Source: CADCUY01 sp964242735
Lineage (GTDB): Bacteria > Actinomycetota > Actinomycetes > Actinomycetales > Quadrisphaeraceae
Assembly (NCBI GenBank): GCA_964242735.1
Contig: CAXTAK010000002.1
Span: forward strand, 124,001 to 188,000
DNA length: 64,000 nt
Reading direction: 5' to 3'
This document shows, in pieces, positions 6,681 to 14,839 of the stretch. The position numbers and the translations under genes were made by a program. Below the pieces are notes generated by a model that did not search any database, was not told where the DNA came from, and was given only the letters and a program-made list of their open reading frames with translations. Position 1 is the stretch's first letter, and each line of letters opens with the position of its first letter.

Positions 6681-9071
6681 TCACCTCCTGCCCCTGCCGC
6701 CCACGGTGCCGTCGGTGCCCGCGTCCAGGTCCGCCACGAAGGAGGACGTCCACGACAGGGTCGAGTTCCAGTTGACCGTGATCTCGTTGGTCGACCACGA
6801 CTCGATGTCGTCGACGTAGCAGAACTGCGCGGCGCACCCGTCCTGGAAGAGCTGGGCGGTCACCGGGTCACCGCTGGTGGCCGTCGGGGAGTACGGACCG
6901 CCGGCCACGGTTCCCGCGGGCGGGTTGGGCAGCGACGCGTCGATGGAGTTGGCGTACATCCGCGAGTGCTGGTTCTCCGAGTACACGTCGCCGTAGCCGG
7001 TGATGTAGGAGTTGTTCAGCGCGTTGCGGCCGAGCAGGTAGTCCATGCTCCGCACCACGGCGTCGCGGTACTCCGCCTTGCCGCTGATGTCGTACGCGGT
7101 GCCGATCACCTGCATGTTGTTGAGGATCTGGCTGTTCGACCCCCACACGTACTGGCCGTCGTCCGGCCCGTAGGCCTGCCCGAAGGGCTGCTCGGCCTGG
7201 TCGGCGAGGTACTCGTCCGCGGCGGCGAGCACCGAGGCCCGCACCCTGCGCGTCTCCGCGGCGCTGAGCTTGCTGGGCACCGTGGCCAGTTGGAGGCGCG
7301 CCAGCGGGGCCACGCGACCCCAGTCGAACCCGATCGAGGCGAAGATGTCAGCGGTGTGCAGCGGGGAGCCGAGGACGTCCTTGCGGTAGGCCGGCTCGCC
7401 GGTGGTCAGGTACAGCTCGGCGGCCGCCCAGTAGAACTCGTCCGACACGTCGTCGTCGTCGTACGGCCCGCTCCCCGGGTTGGGGTCGAGGTCGCCGTCC
7501 GGAGCCGGGGCGTACAGGTCGGGGGTGGCCCGCGCCGCGGTGTAGGCGGTCCGGGCGGCTTCGAGCAGCTGCGCGGAGAACTCCGCGTCGTAGGGGGCCC
7601 ACAGGCGCGCACCCTGAGCGGCGGTGGCGGCCAGGTTCAGGGTCGCCGCGGTGGAGGGGCGGTACAGCACCCGCTCCTGCGGGTCGGCGGCCGGGTCCAG
7701 CGGCAGGCCGGTCCAGTCGACGTCGGCGACCTTGTGGTAGGCCATGCCCTCGTACTGCCGGCCCTCGGCCACCTGCGTCTTGAGGAAGAACTCCAGCTCC
7801 CAGCGGGCCTCGTCCAGCAGGTCCGGGACGCCGTTGCCGGCCTCGGGGATGGCCAGCGTGCCGTCGCCCAGCGCACCGGCGTCGGCGCTGCGGGCGGTGA
7901 GGCTGCGCTCGTGCTCCTGCATCAGCTGGGCCACGGAGATGCCGCCGTTGACGACGTACTTGCCGTGGTCGCCCGCGTCGTACCAGCCGCCGGTGACGTC
8001 GACCGTGTAGTCGCAGGTCCACGGGTCGTCGCCCTGGGCGACGAGGATCTTCTGGCTGTCGTCCTCGAGGGTCTGGCAGCTGACCTCGGTGTCGCCCTGG
8101 TTCGGCGCCACGCCGACGTGGCCCGCCTCGCGGCCGTAGCCCGGGGCGAGCGAGTCGAGGATCGGGGTGCCGCTGCGGTTGGTGTAGAAGAAGGTCTTGC
8201 TGTCGTCGCGCAGGCGCTCGTAGGCGGCGTCCCCGATGTCGAAGGGGTCGCTGACGTCCTCGCCGACGACCAGCGTGTAGCCGGTCCCGCCCTGCGTCAC
8301 GCTGGTGAAGTCGATGGTGTGGACGTTGAGGTCCGCACTGGGGTCGACGCCCTCCGGCGTGGTGGTGCCGCTGGCCACGACACCGCCGGTCGCGCTCCTC
8401 AGCTGCCACGGCAGGGCCGTGGTGGACTCGGTGACGACGGTGGCGCCCTTGGGGCCGGCCGGCAGGTAGGTCTCCTGGTTGACGCGCACGGGCGACCGCG
8501 TGTCGGGGGCGTAGGCCTCCCGCTCGGCCCCACCCGTCAGGGACACGTCGTCGATGCACAGCCGGTAGGCCGCGGTGTTCGCGACGTCCTGCTGGAACGC
8601 CAGCTGTGCGCTCGGGTTGCTGCTCGTGGGCGTGAACGTGTACGAGAAGGTCTGCGCGGTGGGGGCGAGCGCGGGCCGCTCCGCCGGCAGGTAGGCCGCG
8701 TAGTTGACGTCAGCACCGCCCTGGATGATGACGCGGACGTTGCCCGAGGTCGCCGGGTCCGCGAGGGCCGTGAAGGACAGCTCGTAGGTCTCGCCGGCGA
8801 CGATCGCGACGTCCTGGGTGAGGGCGGCGCTGTAGGCGGCCGCGCCAGTGGGGACGGTGATGCATCCCCGACCGTCGACGACCGCGGGACCGGGGTAGGC
8901 CTCCCAGCCCGCCAGGTCGTCGTCGAAGGTGCCGTTGACGACCTGCTCCGGCCCTGCGGCCATCGCGGGCTGCACGGCGAGCGCCAGGCCCAGCGGGGTG
9001 ATCAGGGCCGTCGCGGCGGTGACGGCGGTGGTGCGGGTGCGGCGGGGGCGGTGCGTCGGAGCAGGTGCCAT
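6681..9071 (-). CDS. Secreted glycoside hydrolase family 9 cellulase with N-terminal CBM4/9-like module
   Basis: The product is 796 residues. A long basic signal peptide ends near residue 39 (AMAA). It is followed by a carbohydrate-binding module of the CBM4/9 type (about 40-185, starting EQVVNGTFDDDLAGWE), an Ig-like CelD N-terminal domain (about 190-290) and a GH9 catalytic barrel. Catalytic landmarks are GWYDAGDHGKYV near residue 360 (the nucleophile-activating Asp pair), NQHSRMYANSID near 700, and the acid Glu in WSTNEITVNWNS near 760. The protein ends soon after the catalytic domain with no C-terminal CBM2. It should hydrolyse beta-1,4-glucan outside the cell. A CebR-like box lies upstream, so induction by cello-oligosaccharides is likely. 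Confidence 0.93.
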   Translation of the reverse strand: MAPAPTHRPRRTRTTAVTAATALITPLGLALAVQPAMAAGPEQVVNGTFDDDLAGWEAYPGPAVVDGRGCITVPTGAAAYSAALTQDVAIVAGETYELSFTALADPATSGNVRVIIQGGADVNYAAYLPAERPALAPTAQTFSYTFTPTSSNPSAQLAFQQDVANTAAYRLCIDDVSLTGGAEREAYAPDTRSPVRVNQETYLPAGPKGATVVTESTTALPWQLRSATGGVVASGTTTPEGVDPSADLNVHTIDFTSVTQGGTGYTLVVGEDVSDPFDIGDAAYERLRDDSKTFFYTNRSGTPILDSLAPGYGREAGHVGVAPNQGDTEVSCQTLEDDSQKILVAQGDDPWTCDYTVDVTGGWYDAGDHGKYVVNGGISVAQLMQEHERSLTARSADAGALGDGTLAIPEAGNGVPDLLDEARWELEFFLKTQVAEGRQYEGMAYHKVADVDWTGLPLDPAADPQERVLYRPSTAATLNLAATAAQGARLWAPYDAEFSAQLLEAARTAYTAARATPDLYAPAPDGDLDPNPGSGPYDDDDVSDEFYWAAAELYLTTGEPAYRKDVLGSPLHTADIFASIGFDWGRVAPLARLQLATVPSKLSAAETRRVRASVLAAADEYLADQAEQPFGQAYGPDDGQYVWGSNSQILNNMQVIGTAYDISGKAEYRDAVVRSMDYLLGRNALNNSYITGYGDVYSENQHSRMYANSIDASLPNPPAGTVAGGPYSPTATSGDPVTAQLFQDGCAAQFCYVDDIESWSTNEITVNWNSTLSWTSSFVADLDAGTDGTVGGRGRR

Positions 9072-9166
9072 GGGGGGGATCTCCAGGGATCGGCCCGCCG
9101 CTGCGGTGCGGCGCGGTCATGCGGTGGACGAACTGCCCGCGGGACGGCTCCCCACCCCGCGTCGGG

Positions 9167-9180
9167 TGGGAGCGCTTCTC
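9167..9180. promoter_or_regulatory. CebR/CelR-like operator upstream of the GH9 gene
   Basis: The sequence TGGGAGCGCTTCTC matches the published palindromic consensus TGGGAGCGCTCCCA of the cellobiose-responsive LacI-family repressors CebR/CelR at 11 of 14 positions, with the left half-site and centre perfect. It lies 96 bases upstream of the GH9 start, between that start and a possible -10 element. Confidence 0.7.
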
Positions 9181-9213
9181 CTGCGGACGGGTCAACGGTT
9201 GCTGATGGTGAAC

Positions 9214-9219
9214 ATCATA
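9214..9219 (-). promoter_or_regulatory. Putative -10 element for the GH9 gene
   Basis: On the minus strand this reads TATGAT, a good match to the TATAAT consensus, inside an AT-rich patch (9200-9240) that is unusual for this genome. No convincing -35 box was found at 17 bases. The CebR-like box lies about 35 bases downstream of it, a position suited to blocking transcription. Confidence 0.4.
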
Positions 9220-9300
9220 TCAACACGGTGTGAACAAGCAGGTGCACCCCGGCGGGCGCAGGCGGCGTGGGCTTCCTGGACGCACGCCGCAGCACCGAGG

Positions 9301-9786
9301 TCAGCGACGGTGGGTGATGAAGCGGTACCCCGCGCCGGAGGTGGACGTGCGCCAACCCTGCGGCGGGTCGGCGGCCACCACCGCCCACGGCGGGGCCACC
9401 ACCGGGGCGAGGGTGTCGCCGTCCACCGCCCCGGCGACCTCGGTGACCTCCAGGACGTCGGCGCGCTCGATCGCCGCGGCGTACACCGACGCGCCCCCGA
9501 TCACCCAGACGTCGCCCACGGCGAGCGCCAGCGCGTCGTCGAGCGACGCCGCGACCTCCGCGCCGTCCGCCGCCCATCCGGTGCGCCGGGTCAGGACGAC
9601 GTTCCGCCGCCCCGGCAGGGGCCGGAAGCGCTGCGGGACCGACTCCCAGGTCCGGCGTCCCATGACCGCGGTGGACCCCAGGGTCACCGCCCTGAAGTGC
9701 GCGAGGTCCTCGGGCAGGTGCCACGGCAGCGCGCCGTCCCGGCCGATGACCCCGTTGGCGGCTTGCGCCCAGATCAGCCCCAGCAC
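9301..9786 (-). CDS. folA: Dihydrofolate reductase
   Basis: The product is 161 residues, a normal length. It reduces dihydrofolate to tetrahydrofolate with NADPH. Recognisable features are IWAQAANGVIGRDGALPWHLPEDLAHF (substrate-binding Met20 loop and the acidic Asp), VMGRRTWES and the NADPH-binding WVIGGASVY. It starts one base beyond the thyA stop, so the two enzymes that make dTMP and recycle its folate cofactor are translationally linked. Confidence 0.96.
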   Translation of the reverse strand: MLGLIWAQAANGVIGRDGALPWHLPEDLAHFRAVTLGSTAVMGRRTWESVPQRFRPLPGRRNVVLTRRTGWAADGAEVAASLDDALALAVGDVWVIGGASVYAAAIERADVLEVTEVAGAVDGDTLAPVVAPPWAVVAADPPQGWRTSTSGAGYRFITHRR

Positions 9787-9787
9787 C

Positions 9788-10594
9788 TCACACCGCCACC
9801 GGCGCGCTGATCGCCGGGTGGTGGCGGTAGTCGAGCACCGCCACGTCGTCCACGTCGTAGTCGAACAGCGACGGGGCGCGGCGCAGCGCCAGGCGCGGGA
9901 AGGGGAACGGCTCGCGCGAGAGCAGCTCGGTCACCTGCTCGACGTGGTTGTCGTAGACGTGGCAGTCCCCCCCGGTCCAGATGAAGTCGCCGAGGGCCAG
10001 GTCGCACTGCTGGGCCACCATCGCGGTGAGCAGCGCGTAGCTGGCGATGTTGAAGGGCACCCCGAGGAAGAGATCGGCGCTGCGCTGGTACAGCTGGCAG
10101 GACAGCGCCCCATCGGCGACCGAGAACTGGAAGAGGGCGTGGCACGGCGCGAGGGCCATCGCGGGGACGTCGGCGACGTTCCACGCCGAGACGACCATGC
10201 GCCGCGAGTGCGGGTCGGTGCGCAGCGTGTCGAGCACCTGCGAGAGCTGGTCGACGTGCCCGCCGTCCGGGGTGGGCCACGAGCGCCACTGGACGCCGTA
10301 GACGGGCCCGAGGTCGCCGTCCGGGCCGGCCCACTCGTCCCAGATGCGCACCCCGCGCTCCTGCAGCCAACGGGCGTTGCCGTCGCCGCGCAGGAACCAC
10401 AGCAGCTCCAGGACCACCGAGCGCAGGTGCACCTTCTTCGTGGTCACCACCGGGAAGCCGTCGGCGAGGGAGAAGCGCATCTGGTGGCCGAAGACGCTGC
10501 GCGTGCCGGTGCCGGTGCGGTCGGACTTCACCGAGCCGGTGGCCATCACGTGGCGCAGCAGGTCCTCGTACTGGGCATCTGCACCGGCGCTCAT
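9788..10594 (-). CDS. thyA: Thymidylate synthase (ThyA type)
   Basis: The product is 268 residues from the ATG at 10594, which overlaps the preceding HAD gene stop as ATGA. It methylates dUMP to dTMP with methylenetetrahydrofolate. The catalytic cysteine is in LAPCHALFQF, with RSADLFLGVPFNIASYA and GDCHVYDNHVEQ forming the nucleotide site, and DRTGTGTRSVFG at the N-terminus binding phosphate. Many actinobacteria rely on the flavin enzyme ThyX as well or instead; here the classical thyA-folA pair is present. Confidence 0.97.
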   Translation of the reverse strand: MSAGADAQYEDLLRHVMATGSVKSDRTGTGTRSVFGHQMRFSLADGFPVVTTKKVHLRSVVLELLWFLRGDGNARWLQERGVRIWDEWAGPDGDLGPVYGVQWRSWPTPDGGHVDQLSQVLDTLRTDPHSRRMVVSAWNVADVPAMALAPCHALFQFSVADGALSCQLYQRSADLFLGVPFNIASYALLTAMVAQQCDLALGDFIWTGGDCHVYDNHVEQVTELLSREPFPFPRLALRRAPSLFDYDVDDVAVLDYRHHPAISAPVAV

Positions 10595-11367
10595 GCCGCC
10601 ACCACCGCGACGCCGTCGGCGGTGAGGGTGAACCGGACCCCGCTGAGGTCGGCCACGACCGCGTCGGAGCCGGCGTCCTGCAGCGCCGCGACGCTGTGCG
10701 TGGTCGCCACCGCGAGCGTGGAGCACCCCGCGGCGCGGCCCGCGGTGATGCCCGCGGGGGCGTCCTCGACGACCAGGCAGCGTGCCGGGTCGGCGCCGAT
10801 GCGGCGCGCCGCCAGCAGGTACGGCTCCGGGTCGGGCTTGCCGCGGGTCACGTCGTCGGCGGTGACCACGACGCCCGGCGGGGTCAGCCCGGTGGCGCCG
10901 ATGCGCGCAGCGGCGAGGCCCGCGCCGCAGGAGGTGGCGATGGCGCTGCGCACCGGGAACCACGACCCGGCCGACGACTCGGCCGACGACTCCGCCGACG
11001 AGGCAGCACCTGACGGGCGCCGCGGGGCCAGGGCCATGAGGGCCTCGGCGGCACCGGGCAGGACGACGATGCCCGCGACGTCGTCGATCTCGATGGCGGT
11101 GATCCGCGCCAGCGACGCCGCCCGCGCCGCCGCGTCGCGGTCGGGCAGGAGGATCGCGATGATCGCGGCGGCCGGGACTCCGTGGCGCCCGCGCAGGAGC
11201 CCGGGGTCCACGCCCTCCTCCTGCGCCCAGCGCAGCCAGGAGCGGGTCACCGACCCGGTGGAGTCGATCAGCGTGCCGTCCATGTCGAACAGCACCGCGG
11301 CGTAGGTGCCCAGCCGCTCCAGCCCCAGGGGCAGTCCGGCCGGGGTGGGCAGCTCGTCGGGGTCCAC
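10591..11367 (-). CDS. HAD-superfamily IA phosphatase (sugar-phosphatase-like)
   Basis: The product is 258 residues from a GTG at 11367. HAD motif I is AVLFDMDGTLIDS, motif II lies around AIATSC, motif III is the lysine in GKPDPEPYLLAARR, and motif IV is VVEDAPAGI. This arrangement is found in small sugar- or polyol-phosphate phosphatases and in beta-phosphoglucomutases. An unusual serine-rich insertion (SAESSAESSAGS) lies just before motif II and comes from an 11-12 base tandem repeat at about 10970-11005. The gene overlaps thyA, but that does not reveal a substrate. Confidence 0.8.
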   Translation of the reverse strand: MDPDELPTPAGLPLGLERLGTYAAVLFDMDGTLIDSTGSVTRSWLRWAQEEGVDPGLLRGRHGVPAAAIIAILLPDRDAAARAASLARITAIEIDDVAGIVVLPGAAEALMALAPRRPSGAASSAESSAESSAGSWFPVRSAIATSCGAGLAAARIGATGLTPPGVVVTADDVTRGKPDPEPYLLAARRIGADPARCLVVEDAPAGITAGRAAGCSTLAVATTHSVAALQDAGSDAVVADLSGVRFTLTADGVAVVAA

Positions 11368-11407
11368 GCCGGCGAGGGTACGGGCGACGGGTGACAGGAT
11401 CGCCCGG

Positions 11408-12109
11408 GTGGAGGTGGTACCGGTGCAGCGCCGCCGCGTGGGCGGCGTCGCCGCGCAGTCGCTGTCCGTGGGCCTGGCCACCGGTGCGTACGGCGTCTCC
11501 TTCGGCGCCCTGGCCGTCGCCTCCGGTCTCAGCCCGTCGCAGGCGCTGGCCCTGAGCCTGCTGATGTTCACCGGGGGCTCGCAGTTCGCGCTCGTCGGCG
11601 TGGTCAGCGCTGGCGGGACGGGCGCCGCCGCCGCGGCGTCCGCGGGGCTGCTCGGGGTGCGCAACGGCTTCTACGGGGTGCAGCTGACGCCGGTGCTGTC
11701 CGTGCGCGGGTGGCGGCGGCTGCTGGCCGCGCAGCTGACCATCGACGAGTCGACGGCCGTCGCGCTCGCCCAGGGCGGCGCCCGGGAGGGCCGGCTCGGC
11801 TTCTGGCTGACCGGTGCCAGCGTGTACGCGGTGTGGGGGGCCTTCACCGGGCTCGGGGCGATGCTCGGTGACGCGCTCGGCGACCCCCGGCGGTGGGGCC
11901 TGGACGCCGCCGCCGGGGCTGCGTTCCTCGCGCTGCTGTGGCCGCGGCTGCGCGCTGGCGGGGACCGGGCCGTGGGGGCCGTCGCGGCGGGGGCGGCGCT
12001 CGTGGCCGTCGTGGCGGTCCCGGTGCTCCCCGCGGGCGTCCCGGTGCTCGCAGCGCTGCTCGCGGTGCCCGCCGTGCTCCTGGTGCGCCGCGTGCGGGGA
12101 CCGGCATGA
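11408..12109 (+). CDS. azlC: AzlC family branched-chain amino acid exporter, large subunit
   Basis: The product is 233 residues from the GTG at 11408. It has about six or seven hydrophobic segments and the AzlC hallmarks SLSVGLATGAYGVSFGALAV, FTGGSQFALVGVV and LTIDESTAVAL. With AzlD it forms the inner-membrane LIV-E type exporter for branched-chain amino acids or their analogues. It is divergent from the HAD gene across about 40 bases, and its stop overlaps azlD as ATGA. Confidence 0.88.
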   Translation: MEVVPVQRRRVGGVAAQSLSVGLATGAYGVSFGALAVASGLSPSQALALSLLMFTGGSQFALVGVVSAGGTGAAAAASAGLLGVRNGFYGVQLTPVLSVRGWRRLLAAQLTIDESTAVALAQGGAREGRLGFWLTGASVYAVWGAFTGLGAMLGDALGDPRRWGLDAAAGAAFLALLWPRLRAGGDRAVGAVAAGAALVAVVAVPVLPAGVPVLAALLAVPAVLLVRRVRGPA

Positions 12110-12423
12110 GCGGGTGGGGGCTGGTGCTGTGCTCATCCGCCGTCTGCTTCGCGCTGAAGCTGGCGGGCCACCTGGTGCCGACGCGGCTCGCCGACCGTCC
12201 CGACGTGACCCGGGTGGCCGGCCTGGTCACCGTGGCCCTCCTGACCGCGCTGGTGGTGGTGCAGACCGTGGCGAGCAGCTCCTCCCCCGCCCTGGTCCTG
12301 GACGCCCGGCTCGGCGCCCTGGCGGTCGCCGCGGCGGCCCTGGCGCTGCGGGCGCCGTTCCTGCTCGTCGTGGTCATGGCCGCCGCCGCGGCGGCGGGCC
12401 TGCGCGCGGCGGGCCTGCCGTGA
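12106..12423 (+). CDS. azlD: AzlD family small subunit of branched-chain amino acid exporter
   Basis: The product is 105 residues from the ATG at 12106, which overlaps the azlC stop. It has four predicted membrane segments, with the family's CFALKLAGHLVPTRLADRP near the start and LDARLGALAVAAAALALRAPFLLVVVMAAAAAAGLRA near the end. It is the partner subunit of AzlC. The length and gene order are exactly those of other azlCD operons. Confidence 0.85.
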   Translation: MSGWGLVLCSSAVCFALKLAGHLVPTRLADRPDVTRVAGLVTVALLTALVVVQTVASSSSPALVLDARLGALAVAAAALALRAPFLLVVVMAAAAAAGLRAAGLP

Positions 12424-13565
12424 GCGCCGCCGCCACCGCCGCGACGACCGGGCCGCCCGGCGCCGGGCGGCGCCTGGTGGGGGTCGACGTGGCCCGCGCG
12501 CTCGCGCTGCTGGCGATGATGGCCACCCACGTGCTGCCCCTGGAGCGGGACGGCGCGCCGACGCTGACCGAGCTGGTCGCCAGCGGCCGGGCGTCCGCGA
12601 CGTTCGCGGTGCTCGCCGGGGTGGGCCTGGCGCTGCTCACCGGGGGCCCGCGACCTCCGGAGGGCCCCGAGCTCTCGGCCGCGCGGCGCGGGGTGCTGGG
12701 CCGCGCCGCGGTCATCGCGGGCATCGGGCTGGTCCTCGGCCTGGTGCCCAGCGGCCTGGCGGTCATCCTCGTGAACTACGGCGCGCTCTTCGCCGTCGCA
12801 GCGCTGTTCCTCGGGCTGCGCGCCAGGGCCCTGGTGCCGATGGCGCTGACGTGGCTGGTGCTGGCCCCGGTGGTCTCGCACCTGCTGCGTCCGCTGGCGC
12901 CCGGTGGGCCCGGCGCGGTGCCGTCCCTGCTGTCGGTGCTGACCCCGGTGCGGGCCGTCGTCGAGCTGCTGCTCACCGGGTACTACCCGGTGCTGACCTG
13001 GACGGGGTACCTGCTCGTCGGCATGGCGGTGGCGCGACTGGACCTGCGCCGCACCGCCGTGGCCGTCGGCGCCCTCGGCGTGGGGGCCGGGCTCGCCCTG
13101 GCCGCGTGGGGGGTCTCCGCGCCGCTGGTCGCCACCGCGGGCGGGGTCGGCGCCGTCCAGGCCACCTACTACGGCACCGCGCCGACCACGTCGTGGGCGT
13201 GGTTGGCGGTGTTCGCCCCGCACTCCGGCAGCGCCGTCGACCTCGTGCACACCGCCGGGTGCGCGCTCGCCGTGCTGGGCGCGTGCCTGCTGCTCACCCG
13301 GTGGCGCGCGCTGGCCGCGCTGGCGCTCCCGCTGGCCGCGGCGGGGTCGATGACGCTGACCCTGTACTCCGTGCACGTGGTCCTGCGGGCGCCGATGCAG
13401 CTGCTGCTGCCGCCGACGGCGTCGTACCTGGTGCAGGTGCTCGTGCTGGTCGGCGCTGCGACGGTGTGGCGCCTGACCGCCGACCGGGGCGCGGTGCCGC
13501 GCCGGGGGCCGCTGGAGCAGCTGGCGCACGCCGGGGCAGGCGCCGCCCGGGGCCCGCACCGGTGA
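12420..13565 (+). CDS. Multi-spanning membrane protein, DUF1624/DUF418-like acyltransferase-type fold
   Basis: The product is 381 residues from a GTG at 12420 that overlaps the azlD stop as GTGA. It contains about ten hydrophobic segments. The start (RLVGVDVARALALLAMMATHVLPL) is the first helix of the heparan-alpha-glucosaminide N-acetyltransferase/DUF1624 group, whose members keep a conserved Asp and His there. Its late segment GSMTLTLYSVHVVL matches the DUF418 pattern. Such proteins may transfer acyl groups across the membrane, but the substrate is unknown. Translational coupling to azlCD is notable and unexplained. Confidence 0.65.
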   Translation: MSAAATAATTGPPGAGRRLVGVDVARALALLAMMATHVLPLERDGAPTLTELVASGRASATFAVLAGVGLALLTGGPRPPEGPELSAARRGVLGRAAVIAGIGLVLGLVPSGLAVILVNYGALFAVAALFLGLRARALVPMALTWLVLAPVVSHLLRPLAPGGPGAVPSLLSVLTPVRAVVELLLTGYYPVLTWTGYLLVGMAVARLDLRRTAVAVGALGVGAGLALAAWGVSAPLVATAGGVGAVQATYYGTAPTTSWAWLAVFAPHSGSAVDLVHTAGCALAVLGACLLLTRWRALAALALPLAAAGSMTLTLYSVHVVLRAPMQLLLPPTASYLVQVLVLVGAATVWRLTADRGAVPRRGPLEQLAHAGAGAARGPHR

Positions 13566-13587
13566 TGCTGGCGCGCTAGCGGGGGCC

Positions 13588-14028
13588 TCAACCGCCCCGG
13601 TGCAGGACGATCGCCCGCCGCATCGCCCCGCGCGCGCGGCGCCGGTCGCGGGCGGCGTCGTAGGCGCACGCCAGGGCGAACCAGGCCCCGTAGTCCCCCG
13701 GCGCCGCCTGGGTCTGTGCGCGGTAGCGCTCGAACGCGGCATCCGCGGCAGCGCGGTCGACGCGGCCGCCGGGCGTGCGCGGCAGGTCGTCGACGGGCAG
13801 GCGCCCCTGCGCGCCCAGCTCCCGGGCCATCGCCTCGGTGCGCGCCCCGAAGGTCAGCTCGCGCACCGTCGTCCACGCCAGCGGCACCGGCAGGAGCAGC
13901 AGCGCAGCGCCGAAGGCGATGCCGACGGCGGTGTCCGAGGCGATGAGCAGCACCGCGCGCTGGCCCAGCAGCACCAGGTAGAGCAGCAGCGCGGCGACGA
14001 GCAGCACCACGACGACCTTGGTCCTCAC
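13588..14028 (-). CDS. Membrane-anchored conserved actinobacterial protein with a TPR-like C-terminus
   Basis: The product is 146 residues. Two hydrophobic helices (about 3-25 and 34-55) are followed by a soluble part ending in FALACAYDAARDRRRARGAMRRAIVLHR, which resembles a single tetratricopeptide unit. Its stop is convergent with the acyltransferase-like gene. It lies 6 bases downstream of dapB, so it is probably co-transcribed with it. No function can be assigned. Confidence 0.7.
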   Translation of the reverse strand: MRTKVVVVLLVAALLLYLVLLGQRAVLLIASDTAVGIAFGAALLLLPVPLAWTTVRELTFGARTEAMARELGAQGRLPVDDLPRTPGGRVDRAAADAAFERYRAQTQAAPGDYGAWFALACAYDAARDRRRARGAMRRAIVLHRGG

Positions 14029-14034
14029 GGGCCC

Positions 14035-14817
14035 TCACAGATCCAGGTAGTGCTCGAGGCCGATGGTCAGGCCGGGGTGGTGGGCCACACCGCGCACGCC
14101 CTGCAGCAGCCCGGGCATGAACGCGGCCCGGTCGGTGGCGTCGTGGCGCACGCTCAGCTGCTCCCCGGGGGAGCCGAGCAACACCTCCTGGGAGGCGGTC
14201 GCGCCGCGCAGGCGCACGCTGTGCACCGGGATGCCGTCGATGCGCGCGCCCCGCGCACCCGCCACCGCGGCACCGGGCCCCGGCGCCGCGGTGGCGTCCG
14301 GGGCGGGCGGCACGCCAGCGGTGGCGCGGGCGGCGGCGACGGCGCGGGCGGTGGCCGCCGCGGTGCCCGAGGGGGCGTCGACCTTGTCGGGGTGGTGCAG
14401 CTCGATGATCTCGACGGACTCGAAGAACGGGGCCGCCATCGCCGCGAAGCGCATCATCAGCACCGCGCCGAGGGCGAAGTTCGGGGCGATCAGCACCCCG
14501 GTTCCACGGGGGGACCGCCCGAGCTGGGTGCGCAGCTCGCCCAGGGAGTCCTCGTCCCAGCCCGTGGTGCCCACGACGACGTGGACCCCGGCCGCCACCA
14601 GGGCGGCCAGGTGGGCGGGCGCGGCCGCGGGGGTGGACAGCTCGACGGCGACCCGGGTGCCCGCACCGACCACCGCGTCGAGCAGCCGCGCCTCGTCGGC
14701 GCGACCCAGCGCGGCGACCAGTCGCAGGTCTGGGGCCGAGCGCACCGCTGCGCAGGCGGCGGCGCCCATGCGCCCGGTGGCGCCGATCACCGCCACATCG
14801 AGCACGGCGGGGAGCAT
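14035..14817 (-). CDS. dapB: 4-hydroxy-tetrahydrodipicolinate reductase
   Basis: The product is 260 residues. It is an NAD(P)H-dependent enzyme of the diaminopimelate/lysine pathway, which feeds peptidoglycan as well as lysine. The nucleotide-binding loop is VAVIGATGRMG, the middle has VGTTGWDEDSL, and the active-site signature is ELHHPDKVDAPSGTA with its catalytic His and Lys. A slightly later start at VLDVAVIG is possible. It is in the usual actinobacterial company of the small TPR-like gene downstream. Confidence 0.95.
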   Translation of the reverse strand: MLPAVLDVAVIGATGRMGAAACAAVRSAPDLRLVAALGRADEARLLDAVVGAGTRVAVELSTPAAAPAHLAALVAAGVHVVVGTTGWDEDSLGELRTQLGRSPRGTGVLIAPNFALGAVLMMRFAAMAAPFFESVEIIELHHPDKVDAPSGTAAATARAVAAARATAGVPPAPDATAAPGPGAAVAGARGARIDGIPVHSVRLRGATASQEVLLGSPGEQLSVRHDATDRAAFMPGLLQGVRGVAHHPGLTIGLEHYLDL

Positions 14818-14839
14818 ACGGTCCGCGCCCCCGGGTGGT

